This document shows, piece by piece, positions 44,516 to 54,500 of a stretch of DNA of 64,000 bases (positions are counted from its first letter, which is position 1; each line of letters begins with the position of its first letter). The stretch covers positions 243,364 through 307,363 of the forward strand of contig JAJPIO010000007.1 of the NCBI GenBank assembly GCA_021324735.1, written 5' to 3'. Below the pieces are notes generated by a model. That model was given only the letters and a program-made list of their open reading frames with translations, was not told where the DNA came from and did no database searches. This DNA is from Bacteroidota bacterium. Lineage in GTDB: Bacteria; Bacteroidota; Ignavibacteria; Palsa-1295. The position numbers were made by a program, and so were the translations under genes.

Positions 44516-45675
44516 TCGGCCATGACACTGAATACGTGACCGCTATCTCCTCCGATCAATAATGATCGTTCTCCTCGGGCAATATCATGCATTCGAGCAG
44601 TACTGGGTAAAGCAATCATTTCCCAACTCTTACCTCCATCATGGGAAATAAAGCTTTGACCCACAGAATCTAAGACCGCTATATCACTTCTTGAAAGGGC
44701 TACGATTTTTGTTGGAACATGACCAACCTGAAAGGATATTGAAGTAACGGTATTTCCTGAATCCTTTATGATATTATGATCTCGAGTCACGACCCAAAAG
44801 TCGTGCGTACGTGGGATACAGCTTAGTGAGATCACCCCGCCATTCGATTTCAGCGAAAGAAAACTTACTGTATCCAACCGGTTATTCGAACTTAAAACCT
44901 CTCCAGGAACACTTTGCCACGGATTACCAATATGACTAACACTAATATCAGTGCCATAGGCAAACACGTTGGAATCAGAGACATCGATTCCCCACAACGC
45001 TCGCGCTGCAGCGAATAAGCCCACGTGTCTGCCGGTATCAGTTGGTATCTTCCATAGATCGCCGTCCAAGTGGTCGGGGCTCGCATAAGAAGTAACAAGA
45101 TAGGCAGAATCCACCGACGAGACACCGGTAAGATAAAAGTTTGTAGGAAGCGAAAATCGGTACCAATGAGCTCCCTCGTCTGTAGTCATTGCAAGGTTAT
45201 AGGTTGGCTGGCCCGTTTCACCGACGTAATGACTTCCTGTTTCAAAAGCAAACTGTCGTTTTGGAACCGTCGTATTTACGAAAAGTTTGAATAGAATAAC
45301 AACAGCAACTATCACCAGCCCAAGAGCAGTTAATAGCTTCCAGCGCTTCTTTTTGATTAGTCTAATAATGCCGTACAGAGCAAAACCTACTATAATCAAC
45401 AGCAATCCCAGGATCAACCAGGCATAAATAAAGCTTCCGCCTCCGCTCCCTGCTTCTCCTGGCTTTATCCCAATGAGTAAGCCCTCTTTCATGTTGCGAA
45501 AAGTCATCGCTGTAATCTTCAACCCTGGAGGAGGAGCAATCGAAACCCAATGCCCCTCCTGCCACTCATAAAGATTACTGGCATTATCTAACGCGACCAG
45601 CGGACCATTGACATCATGGTTAAACTGAATTACAGAATTACTTGAAGGAAGCGGTAACTCAGTGATAGATTGCAT
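44512..45675 (-). CDS. membrane-anchored protein with YCF48/BNR-like repeats
   Basis: A 387-residue protein with two hydrophobic segments at about 82-105 (AWLILGLLLIIVGFALYGIIRLI) and 112-131 (LLTALGLVIVAVVILFKLF). An N-terminal part of about 75 residues and a large C-terminal part carry Asp-box-like motifs (TTDEGAHWYRF, HDGGKSWEM). The C-terminal part resembles YCF48/BNR propellers. Function unknown. Its stop overlaps the rsmE stop by 4 bp in convergent orientation. Confidence 0.55.
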   Translation of the reverse strand: MQSITELPLPSSNSVIQFNHDVNGPLVALDNASNLYEWQEGHWVSIAPPPGLKITAMTFRNMKEGLLIGIKPGEAGSGGGSFIYAWLILGLLLIIVGFALYGIIRLIKKKRWKLLTALGLVIVAVVILFKLFVNTTVPKRQFAFETGSHYVGETGQPTYNLAMTTDEGAHWYRFSLPTNFYLTGVSSVDSAYLVTSYASPDHLDGDLWKIPTDTGRHVGLFAAARALWGIDVSDSNVFAYGTDISVSHIGNPWQSVPGEVLSSNNRLDTVSFLSLKSNGGVISLSCIPRTHDFWVVTRDHNIIKDSGNTVTSISFQVGHVPTKIVALSRSDIAVLDSVGQSFISHDGGKSWEMIALPSTARMHDIARGERSLLIGGDSGHVFSVMAD

Positions 45676-45808
45676 TCCTACAATAGACTAGGTGAATAAA
45701 ACTGCGGCTCAAGCAGTATAACAATAACCCACAAAATAAGAGCAGTATATTTGAAAGAGTGAATCAAGATGAGCGGATTACTCAAAATACTCCATAGTAA
45801 ATAACGTC

Positions 45809-45839
45809 CCCTGGCTTCCGTCGGTTCAGGAAGCCAGGG
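45809..45839. terminator. hairpin downstream of the small leftward gene
   Basis: CCCTGGCTTCC pairs with GGAAGCCAGGG (11 bp) around a 9-base loop. The T run is weak on both sides, so this is a likely but not certain terminator for the leftward 119-aa gene. Confidence 0.6.
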
Positions 45840-45851
45840 TATTGGAAGTAG

Positions 45852-46211
45852 TTATTTCAATTCAAAGTGAAACACAATATCGGGCGGAAGACTAAGATCA
45901 ACTCCCGTAAACTTCCAGCTCAAAGCTTGAACCGGACCGCTGGGATTGTAATCTGTTGCCTCACCAATCGCCGATACAATATTTCCACCGGCGAGCGCCT
46001 GTGAAATATATTGCATTCCATTAACGACCTGTGCCTGAAACACCGGATCGAGTCCGCTTAGTGCATTCATCCAACGATCAGTCAGCGTAAAGCGAGAACT
46101 AAACGCACCAGCGAAATTCGCTGTCGCGTCACTCGCAAACGAGGCCCATCCGTTAGAATCAAGACCGCAAAGATAGCTTGTGAAATTAGCGTTATTTAAT
46201 TCAAGTGCCAT
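45852..46211 (-). CDS. hypothetical protein, 119 aa
   Basis: The protein starts MALELNNANFTSYLCGLDSNGW with no signal peptide and ends in beta strands (LSWKFTGVDLSLPPDIVFHFELK). It is rich in Asn, Ser and Ala. I do not recognise the family. The gene stands alone with a downstream hairpin and a 312-bp upstream gap. Its size and clean start support it as real, and it may be secreted by a non-standard route or be a small effector, but this is speculation. Confidence 0.5.
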   Translation of the reverse strand: MALELNNANFTSYLCGLDSNGWASFASDATANFAGAFSSRFTLTDRWMNALSGLDPVFQAQVVNGMQYISQALAGGNIVSAIGEATDYNPSGPVQALSWKFTGVDLSLPPDIVFHFELK

Positions 46212-46523
46212 AATGATTGATTCTGATTTTTAGTGATTTAAGAAACGAGTTAAAAAAAGACCAGAGTCTAAAGGACACTGTGCACTAGCGACCACATTAT
46301 TCTCTGTCTATAAGGACATGTTTGGGAGCACCCCAAAGTGGACATCTATTTCAAAATTTTATCGATATTTTTTAATTGCTGAACGGCGCTTAACACGGCA
46401 GGGATGTAATTTCTGGCATTTCGATTAAGCCTGCCTCTTTCCGAACTCTCTCGCCCGCGAACGGCGTTATGCTGAGCCTGTTCCAATATAGGTATTTCGC
46501 GATTTTAATAGCATTTTGGCCGC
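46212..46523. other. intergenic region before the OppF-like gene
   Basis: A 312-bp divergent gap, AT-rich near 46340-46380. It should hold promoters for the leftward small gene and the rightward transporter-ATPase operon. I see no ORF, clear hairpin or repeat. Confidence 0.4.
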
Positions 46524-47573
46524 ATGACAGACAACCTCCTCGAGGTCAAAGGACTCAAAAAATATTTCCCGATTAAGCGGGGCATCTTCTCGAAGACGGT
46601 CGGCTACGTCAAAGCGGTCGATGACGTGTCGTTTACAATCAAGCAAGGCGAGACACTGGGCCTTGTCGGTGAATCCGGATGTGGCAAAACAACGACCGGA
46701 CGAGCGATCCTTCGATTGATCGAGCCGACTGCAGGCTCTGTAAAATTCGAAGGGGAAGAAGTAACAACGATGTCCCCGCATCGTCTTCGCGAAATGCGGC
46801 GACAGATGCAGATCATCTTTCAGGATCCCTATAGCTCACTCAATCCGCGTATTACCGTAGGCGGCATGCTGACGGAAATCCTTAAAGTACATGGGTTGCG
46901 AAAAACCGATGCCGAGATCAAGGACCGCGTCAACGAGCTGTTGGAGTTAGTCGGACTTTCTCCGCTTCACGCTCGCCGTTATCCGCATGAATTTTCAGGC
47001 GGTCAGCGTCAGCGTATTGGTATTGCGCGTGCGCTTTCGGTCGAACCGAAGTTTATTGTATGCGATGAGCCGGTTTCTGCGCTCGACGTCTCGATCCAGT
47101 CGCAGGTCCTTAATCTGCTCATGGACTTGCAAGAGAAATTCGGACTGACATATCTCTTCATCGCTCACGATCTTTCGGTCGTGAAACACATCTCCGATCG
47201 TGTGGCCGTAATGTACTTAGGTGAAGTGGTCGAGATCACAGACTATAAGACGCTTTACGATTCTCCGCTGGCGCCATATACAGAAGCATTGCTTTCGGCA
47301 GTACCGATCGCTAATCCGCGCGCGAAGCGTGAGCGTATTGTTTTGACCGGTGATGTTCCATCGCCTGCGAATGTACCGAGTGGCTGCTATTTCCATCCAC
47401 GTTGCCCGAAAGTGATGCCCGAATGTTCTTCCGTGCACCCGCTACTTGCGGAAGATGAGCCGGATCATTCGGTTCGTTGTATTATCTATCCGAATAGTTG
47501 GCCAGCTTCAGTAACAATTCCAGAGCGGATTCGCAGCGGTAAGCAGCGAGAGACCGTAGAGGCTGCCGCCTAA
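46524..47573 (+). CDS. oligopeptide/dipeptide ABC transporter ATP-binding protein (OppF/DppF type)
   Basis: The ATPase half of a peptide importer. Walker A is [13 protein letters not shown] (about 52), the Q-loop region is [13 protein letters not shown], the signature is [15 protein letters not shown], Walker B is [12 protein letters not shown], and the switch His is IAHDLSV. The C-terminus has the Opp/Dpp extension with [15 protein letters not shown]. No permease or binding-protein gene is adjacent, so its partners are encoded elsewhere. It is followed 4 bp later by pgsA. Confidence 0.92.
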   Translation: MTDNLLEVKGLKKYFPIKRGIFSKTVGYVKAVDDVSFTIKQGETLGLVGESGCGKTTTGRAILRLIEPTAGSVKFEGEEVTTMSPHRLREMRRQMQIIFQDPYSSLNPRITVGGMLTEILKVHGLRKTDAEIKDRVNELLELVGLSPLHARRYPHEFSGGQRQRIGIARALSVEPKFIVCDEPVSALDVSIQSQVLNLLMDLQEKFGLTYLFIAHDLSVVKHISDRVAVMYLGEVVEITDYKTLYDSPLAPYTEALLSAVPIANPRAKRERIVLTGDVPSPANVPSGCYFHPRCPKVMPECSSVHPLLAEDEPDHSVRCIIYPNSWPASVTIPERIRSGKQRETVEAAA

Positions 47574-47577
47574 ATTT

Positions 47578-48174
47578 ATGGTGAGCGACATGCCTGAGGT
47601 TTCAGTCCCACCTGCTGTAGCCCAATATCGCGCGAAAGACACGCTCGTTACGCCGTCGAACATTATTAGCTTTATGCGCGCCCTCATGGTAGCGCCTGCA
47701 GTAATGTGCATTGTCGGGCATTTGTATCTCCTTGCAGCCTGCATCTGTATTGTCGCCGTTATCTCGGATCTCCTCGATGGTATGCTTGCCCGTCGTTTGG
47801 ATTCTGTCAGCGAATGGGGCAAGATCATCGACCCGTTGGCCGATAAAATCTTTGTAGGATTTATGGCACTTACGATGGCCGCTTATGGACTTGTGCCGTG
47901 GTGGTTCTTAGCTGTAATAGTCGGTCGTGACCTCTTAATTATTTTGGGCGGCACTTGGGTCAAGCGCAAACTGGGGGTTGTGCTTCCTTCCAATTATCCT
48001 GGAAAAGTAGCCGTGCTGGCAATTGGCCTCAATCTTTTCCTGGCATTGCTTGAAATTCAAGGCAATGCATTGCTTTATACACGGTGGTTAGCCGTTGTAC
48101 TAATGGCCATTTCACTTGTAATGTACGGTACGCGCGTAAAATCTCTTTTTGCCGCTGTGCCAGCTAAAAGCTGA
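47578..48174 (+). CDS. pgsA: CDP-alcohol phosphatidyltransferase (PgsA-like)
   Basis: A 198-residue inner-membrane enzyme, probably making phosphatidylglycerol-phosphate from CDP-diacylglycerol and glycerol-3-phosphate. The CDP-alcohol signature is visible: SDLLDGMLARRLDSVSEWGKIIDPLADK, giving DxxDG...AR...G...D...D. About five membrane helices follow. PgsA is the most likely member but a related transferase is possible. It is 4 bp after the ATPase gene. Confidence 0.85.
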   Translation: MVSDMPEVSVPPAVAQYRAKDTLVTPSNIISFMRALMVAPAVMCIVGHLYLLAACICIVAVISDLLDGMLARRLDSVSEWGKIIDPLADKIFVGFMALTMAAYGLVPWWFLAVIVGRDLLIILGGTWVKRKLGVVLPSNYPGKVAVLAIGLNLFLALLEIQGNALLYTRWLAVVLMAISLVMYGTRVKSLFAAVPAKS

Positions 48175-48279
48175 GCACTTTCCGAAGTTTTCCTTCCCGT
48201 TCGGGTGTTACCCCGCCGCTCGTAATTCCATCGCCAACACTTCGGTTTAACGAACGAAGGCTTCAGCACTCTCCAAAAT

Positions 48280-49269
48280 ATGGGTTTTTTCGATAAATTC
48301 AAGCTTTCTCGGCTTCGCGAAGGTCTACAGAAATCGCATGATGAATTCGTGCGAAAGATCAACCGCATTTTCTATCAATCGCGAAAGATCGATGACGCCC
48401 TCATGGCGGAGATCGAAGAGACCTTGCTTCTGGCAGATGTCGGCGTTACCACGACCGATCGCATTATGGACCATCTCGTCCACGAGATGCAGTTTAAGAA
48501 ATGGTCGGAAGCCTCTCAACTTCGGGATGAACTGCGTGCGCAGATCGGTGAAGCACTGACGCGAAATGGTGAGTTGAAATTGCCGGAAGATCCCTTTGCT
48601 ATCCCCCCTGATAAAAAGCCTTATGTAATTCTTATTGTTGGGGTAAATGGTGTCGGCAAAACAACAACGATCGGTAAACTTGCATTAGCATATAAGAATG
48701 CAGGCAAGCGAGTGGTTATTGGTGCGGCCGATACTTTCCGTGCAGCGGCCAATCAGCAACTGGAAGTATGGGCCGATCGTGCAAGCGTCGAGATTATTCA
48801 GCAACATCACGGTGCCGATCCGGCAGCAGTGGCGTATGACACGGTACAATCAGCGATCAGTAAAGAAGCCGACGTAGTGCTGATCGACACAGCGGGACGC
48901 CTGCACACGAAGCAGAACCTGATGGCAGAGCTCGAAAAAATGACGCGCGTCATGAGAAAGCTAGTACCCGAGGTGCCGCATGAAGTGTTGCTGGTGCTCG
49001 ACGCAACGACGGGACAAAATGCGCTTCAACAGGCCCGTGAGTTCACAAAAGTGGCACCGGTTACCGGACTTATTTTAACCAAACTCGATGGTACCGCAAA
49101 GGGCGGAATTGTTATAGCTTTAACGAACGAGCTTAAGGTGCCTGTGCGTTACATCGGAGTCGGAGAAAAGATCGACGATCTTCAACCGTTCGATCCCAAT
49201 GAGTTTGCTCGGGCTATGTTCGGTGATGCGATGTTCCAGACCGAAGAGCAGGTAACGGAAGAAGCATGA
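48280..49269 (+). CDS. ftsY: signal recognition particle receptor FtsY
   Basis: A GTPase that brings SRP-bound ribosomes to the membrane. The NG domains are complete: the N-domain helices, P-loop GVNGVGKTTTIGKLA (about 124), DTFRAAANQQL, DTAGRLHTKQNLM, TKLDGTAKGG and VGEKIDDLQPFDP. The N-terminal acidic A domain found in E. coli is absent, as in many Bacteroidota. The start is ATG 48280 (MGFFDKFKLSRL). mutL follows 63 bp downstream. Confidence 0.95.
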   Translation: MGFFDKFKLSRLREGLQKSHDEFVRKINRIFYQSRKIDDALMAEIEETLLLADVGVTTTDRIMDHLVHEMQFKKWSEASQLRDELRAQIGEALTRNGELKLPEDPFAIPPDKKPYVILIVGVNGVGKTTTIGKLALAYKNAGKRVVIGAADTFRAAANQQLEVWADRASVEIIQQHHGADPAAVAYDTVQSAISKEADVVLIDTAGRLHTKQNLMAELEKMTRVMRKLVPEVPHEVLLVLDATTGQNALQQAREFTKVAPVTGLILTKLDGTAKGGIVIALTNELKVPVRYIGVGEKIDDLQPFDPNEFARAMFGDAMFQTEEQVTEEA

Positions 49270-49332
49270 AGTAATGCATTACCGTCATTGGAAGGTCGTT
49301 TCAAACTTCTAATTCAACTTCCTTAGGTTTCT

Positions 49333-51255
49333 ATGCCCCTGATACGACGATTACCGGAATCCATAGCCCAGAAGATCGCGGCCGGCGAGGTCGTGACGCG
49401 GCCGGAATCCGTCGTAAAGGAATTGCTCGAAAATTCGCTCGATGCCGGTGCGCAGAATATTACGATCATTCTCAAGGACGCCGGACGCACACTTATCCAG
49501 ATCGTGGATGACGGAGCAGGAATGACCCGCGAGGACGCGCGAACTTCGATCGAGCGTCATGCAACTTCGAAACTTTCTGCCGTTGAAGATCTGGAAACGA
49601 TAGCAACCTATGGCTTCCGCGGAGAAGCGCTTGCGGCTATTGCTTCCGTTTCGCAGTTCGAGATGCGCACGCGTCCGGCAACAGAAGAGCTGGGGACACT
49701 TATCGAAGTGGAAGGCAGCATTCTTCGCAAGTGCGAATCGATCGCGTGCGACGAAGGTACGTCGATCGCGGTGCGAAATATCTTCTTCAATATTCCGGCT
49801 CGCCGGAAATTTATGAAGTCCGAGGCGACGGAATTCAAGCACGTTGTCGATTCGGTCACGAAAGCTGCTCTCGCACATAGTGATGTGCATTTTATTTTCG
49901 TCTCGGACGGAGATATGATCTTTGATCTTCCCGCCTATGTGCCGCTCCCCGAGCGTATTGAACAAATATTCGGCAGCCGTTTACGTGGCGCTTTACTGCC
50001 GATTGAACGTGTATCATCCGCATTGCACGTAACGGGCTTCGTAAGCGCGCCAAGCTTTGTAAAGCGCGTCCGAACGGAGCAATTCTTCTTTGTTAATAAT
50101 CGACCGATCGTTTCTCGGGGGCTTTCCTACGCGGTAGCCAGCGCCTACGAGCATTTGGTCGAGAAGGGCGCCTTTCCGTCTGCATTCTTATATCTTACGA
50201 TCGATCCCTCCCATATCGATGTGAACGTTCATCCGCAGAAATTAGAAATTAAATTCGAAGATGAACGCGGCATGATCGAGGAAGTACGAAGAGCGTTACA
50301 AGATACGCTTTCGAAAGCGACCGTTGCTATGGCACAGGAAGGCGCACTGGCGCCACAAATGTCAATGCCGGAGGCTCTCAACAATGGCATCGATCCGGCT
50401 CGCATGCGTTTTCCTGATTATGCCAATGCTGCAAACCTGAAGAAGGAAGGGACCGGAGGTGGTTCTACATCCACTGTATCGACGAATTCAGTAACTCCAA
50501 ATGGTAATGGACTGAGCACCCTCGAACGGCTCTTCGGTGCAAAACCGGACGATCTCTTTCGCGGCAAATCAGTTGATACTCTATCTTCACCGCAAGTTGC
50601 TTTGTCACAACCTCCGGTGGAACGCACTGGTCTTGCCGCAGAGGTCCTGAAAGACCGTCCTGTTCTGTGGCAACTTCACAATAAGTATATCTTCTCGCAG
50701 ATCAAGTCGGGACTGATGATCGTCGATCAGCATGTGGCGCACGAGCGTATTCTCTACGAGCGCGCACTCCGATCGATGGCTGAGAATAATCCGGCATCGC
50801 AGCAGTTACTCTTTCCACAGCATCTCGACCTATTACCGCGAGAGCTGGCACTTGTGAAAGAGCTTCTGCCCGAACTCGAGAAGATCGGTTTCCAGATCCG
50901 GTTTTTTGGAGGGATGAGCATAATTATCGATGGCATTCCAGCCGATGTTCATTCGGGACGCGAAGAAGGAATTTTACGAGAAGTATTGGAAGGCTACGAA
51001 GAATACGGAGAAACACAACAGCTTCAAAGCCGCGATGCCCTGGCTGCGACCTTCTCATGCAAGGCTGCAATAAAAGCAGGCGACAAGTTATCGCAGGAAG
51101 AGATGCACGTCCTGATCGAGCAACTCTTCGAAACACAGATGCCGTATGTCTGTCCTCACGGCCGGCCGATCGTTATTAAGCTTGCGATCGACGAACTCGA
51201 TCGCCGCTTTGGCCGCACGCCGGTCGAGACAATGGAGAAAGCAGAAGCGGCCTGA
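49333..51255 (+). CDS. mutL: DNA mismatch repair protein MutL
   Basis: It couples mismatch recognition by MutS to strand incision. The GHKL ATPase is intact: ENSLDAGA, DDGAGM, YGFRGEALAAI and the ATP-lid region. The C-terminal dimerisation/endonuclease domain has DQHVAHERILYE, where the usual Ala after DQH is Val, and the CPHGRPIV metal-site motif. It is thus probably a nicking MutL without MutH. The linker (about 360-440) is poorly conserved, as usual. It ends at a strong terminator. Confidence 0.95.
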   Translation: MPLIRRLPESIAQKIAAGEVVTRPESVVKELLENSLDAGAQNITIILKDAGRTLIQIVDDGAGMTREDARTSIERHATSKLSAVEDLETIATYGFRGEALAAIASVSQFEMRTRPATEELGTLIEVEGSILRKCESIACDEGTSIAVRNIFFNIPARRKFMKSEATEFKHVVDSVTKAALAHSDVHFIFVSDGDMIFDLPAYVPLPERIEQIFGSRLRGALLPIERVSSALHVTGFVSAPSFVKRVRTEQFFFVNNRPIVSRGLSYAVASAYEHLVEKGAFPSAFLYLTIDPSHIDVNVHPQKLEIKFEDERGMIEEVRRALQDTLSKATVAMAQEGALAPQMSMPEALNNGIDPARMRFPDYANAANLKKEGTGGGSTSTVSTNSVTPNGNGLSTLERLFGAKPDDLFRGKSVDTLSSPQVALSQPPVERTGLAAEVLKDRPVLWQLHNKYIFSQIKSGLMIVDQHVAHERILYERALRSMAENNPASQQLLFPQHLDLLPRELALVKELLPELEKIGFQIRFFGGMSIIIDGIPADVHSGREEGILREVLEGYEEYGETQQLQSRDALAATFSCKAAIKAGDKLSQEEMHVLIEQLFETQMPYVCPHGRPIVIKLAIDELDRRFGRTPVETMEKAEAA

Positions 51256-51276
51256 TCCTTCATCTATCAGTATTAA

Positions 51277-51311
51277 ATAAAAAAAGCGAAGGATTTCCTT
51301 CGCTTTTTTTA
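51277..51311. terminator. bidirectional terminator between mutL and a leftward lipoprotein gene
   Basis: AGCGAAGGA and TCCTTCGCT form a perfect stem around a 1-base centre, extended by flanking A and T runs on both sides (AAAAAA and TTTTTTT). It serves both convergent genes. Confidence 0.9.
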
Positions 51312-51326
51312 GCTATGAAGCATTCA

Positions 51327-52103
51327 TTACGAATGCTTTAGCAAAACGCTTTCGCTTCCTTTGAAGTAGCCGGTAAACAGTAAGGATGTGATATGTGCAC
51401 TGTGAACGACATTGACCACAACCCCTGCATTGGCAGAGACATACGTATCAACAGTAGATGTGATCGGCGCTCCAAGACCGGTATTAATGCTTACCGTGTG
51501 GATCGCATGCTTCGCCGTCACGCTTGATCCCTGGACAACGATGGAAGTATCCGCTTGTTCAACCGCCGTAATTTTTACCAAAGCATTGCTCAGTAGTGGC
51601 GTGTTATTAGCACCCATGATATTGAGCACCGTACTATCGGCTGTCCAGGTATCCCCTGCATTGGCATTCAGCTTTGATTGAAGCACCCATCCTGCCTGAA
51701 TAGGCTGTATCACTCGCAAAACCGCCTGGTTATTGTTGACGGCTTCCAGGCCATAATTGTAATGCCAGTAATTGCCATTATCATCCTGAGAAATATAGGT
51801 GGTGTCGGCGGAGGCACCAGAGCTATGCGTGTTAACGAGAACCGTGACATTCGATTTGCCGTACACTGTCTGGTTCGTTGCAACGACGGTTGACGTCACC
51901 GTATCCGTGCTCGATGGGATCGGTTTATCCTGGCCGTACGTGCCACCGGCCGTATCGAGTTGGTTCTGCTTAAAAGTATAGCTTGTTCCCTTATTGTAAT
52001 TCACCTGATTAGACGAATTAACTGCCGTTTGCGTCGGCGTACCGCACCCCAAAAACCATAAGGTTGCGGCGATAACAGGAGTCGGGAGAAGAATGCGTTT
52101 CAT
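51327..52103 (-). CDS. lipoprotein of unknown function
   Basis: A 258-residue protein with a lipobox (ATLWFLGCGTPT) and a Thr/Asn/Val-rich mature part of beta type (STVVATNQTVYGKSNVTVLVNTH). I do not recognise a domain; the pattern is of a secreted beta-sandwich. It may be outer-membrane anchored. The start is ATG, about 185 bp before the divergent GIN-domain gene. Confidence 0.6.
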   Translation of the reverse strand: MKRILLPTPVIAATLWFLGCGTPTQTAVNSSNQVNYNKGTSYTFKQNQLDTAGGTYGQDKPIPSSTDTVTSTVVATNQTVYGKSNVTVLVNTHSSGASADTTYISQDDNGNYWHYNYGLEAVNNNQAVLRVIQPIQAGWVLQSKLNANAGDTWTADSTVLNIMGANNTPLLSNALVKITAVEQADTSIVVQGSSVTAKHAIHTVSINTGLGAPITSTVDTYVSANAGVVVNVVHSAHITSLLFTGYFKGSESVLLKHS

Positions 52104-52288
52104 GCAATATTCCTAAACTATTCGAAAAAGACTGATTTTATGCGGTCCATACGGCTCGCTCTACAATACAACCCCACTTATTGGCGAAAGTTACAGGATT
52201 AATGAGAAGTAAGCGAATGACCGTTTGAGTCATGAAACCTGCTTCACCCGCGAGCGTAGGCATTCCTATCTTTTACTAATATACGCCT

Positions 52289-53011
52289 ATGAAAGTCCTA
52301 CGATTCTTACCCGTGATCGGCTTCATTTTCTTCTTGGGATGCCTTAAAATATCCGCTAACCTGATGACATATACCGGCGATGGAAATGAAACGACCGAAG
52401 CTCGGTCGCTTCCACCCTTTCACGACATCGAACTTGGTGGAGCGTATGAGGTCGTGCTCACACAAGGGAATACGTCCGAGGTCCGTATTGAAACGGATAA
52501 AAATCTGCTGGAACACATCACTACGACAGTAACGAACGGCAAACTCGTGATCAATTCGGATGGCAACTTGCGGCCGACCAACACGATCCGCGTTTTTATT
52601 ACAACACCTAACTATACTTCGGTTGAATTAGAAGGTTCGGGCAGCGTGCACGGAGCGACACCGATCAATTCCAATGCTCTTGCACTCGACCTATCCGGCT
52701 CGGGAGAATACGACCTCGACGTGCATGCAAAACAATTGGAAAGCCGTGTGGAGGGATCCGGGACGATCAAGCTTTCCGGTAATACGGACAAACACACTGT
52801 CGATATTGCAGGATCGGGTAATATTAAAGGTGGCGATCTTATTGCTCAGGAAACCGCCGTGAATATTGAAGGCTCAGGCAATGCACTGGTCAACGTCGAG
52901 CATAAGCTCGATGCCTCGATCGCTGGCTCCGGCAGTATTCGTTATCGCGGTGCATCGACCGAGGTCCATAGCAATATTACCGGCTCTGGCTCGGTCGAGC
53001 ACATCAACTAA
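52289..53011 (+). CDS. head GIN domain (DUF2807) protein
   Basis: A 240-residue exported protein with a lipobox-like N-terminus (FIFFLGCLKIS). The body is the GIN/DUF2807 right-handed beta-helix: FHDIELGGAYEVVLTQGN at the start, then repeated GSG turns (LEGSGSVHG, LSGSGEYDL, VEGSGTIKL, IAGSGNIKG, IEGSGNALV, IAGSGSIRY, ITGSGSVEH). Members are envelope proteins in Bacteroidota of unclear function, often implicated in adhesion or polysaccharide handling. It is convergent with mdh. Confidence 0.88.
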   Translation: MKVLRFLPVIGFIFFLGCLKISANLMTYTGDGNETTEARSLPPFHDIELGGAYEVVLTQGNTSEVRIETDKNLLEHITTTVTNGKLVINSDGNLRPTNTIRVFITTPNYTSVELEGSGSVHGATPINSNALALDLSGSGEYDLDVHAKQLESRVEGSGTIKLSGNTDKHTVDIAGSGNIKGGDLIAQETAVNIEGSGNALVNVEHKLDASIAGSGSIRYRGASTEVHSNITGSGSVEHIN

Positions 53012-53030
53012 GCGATCGTTTCGAGTGACG

Positions 53031-54471
<1,441 letters not shown>

Positions 54472-54498
54472 GAAACCCCGCCTTTAAGGCGGGGTTTT
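54472..54498. terminator. rho-independent terminator next to the giant gene
   Basis: AAACCCCGCCT and AGGCGGGGTTT form an 11-bp stem with a 3-base loop. It lies 3-4 bp beyond the stop of the leftward giant gene and is flanked rightward by TTTTATTT, so it can end both the giant gene and any rightward RNA. Confidence 0.85.
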
Positions 54499-54500
54499 AT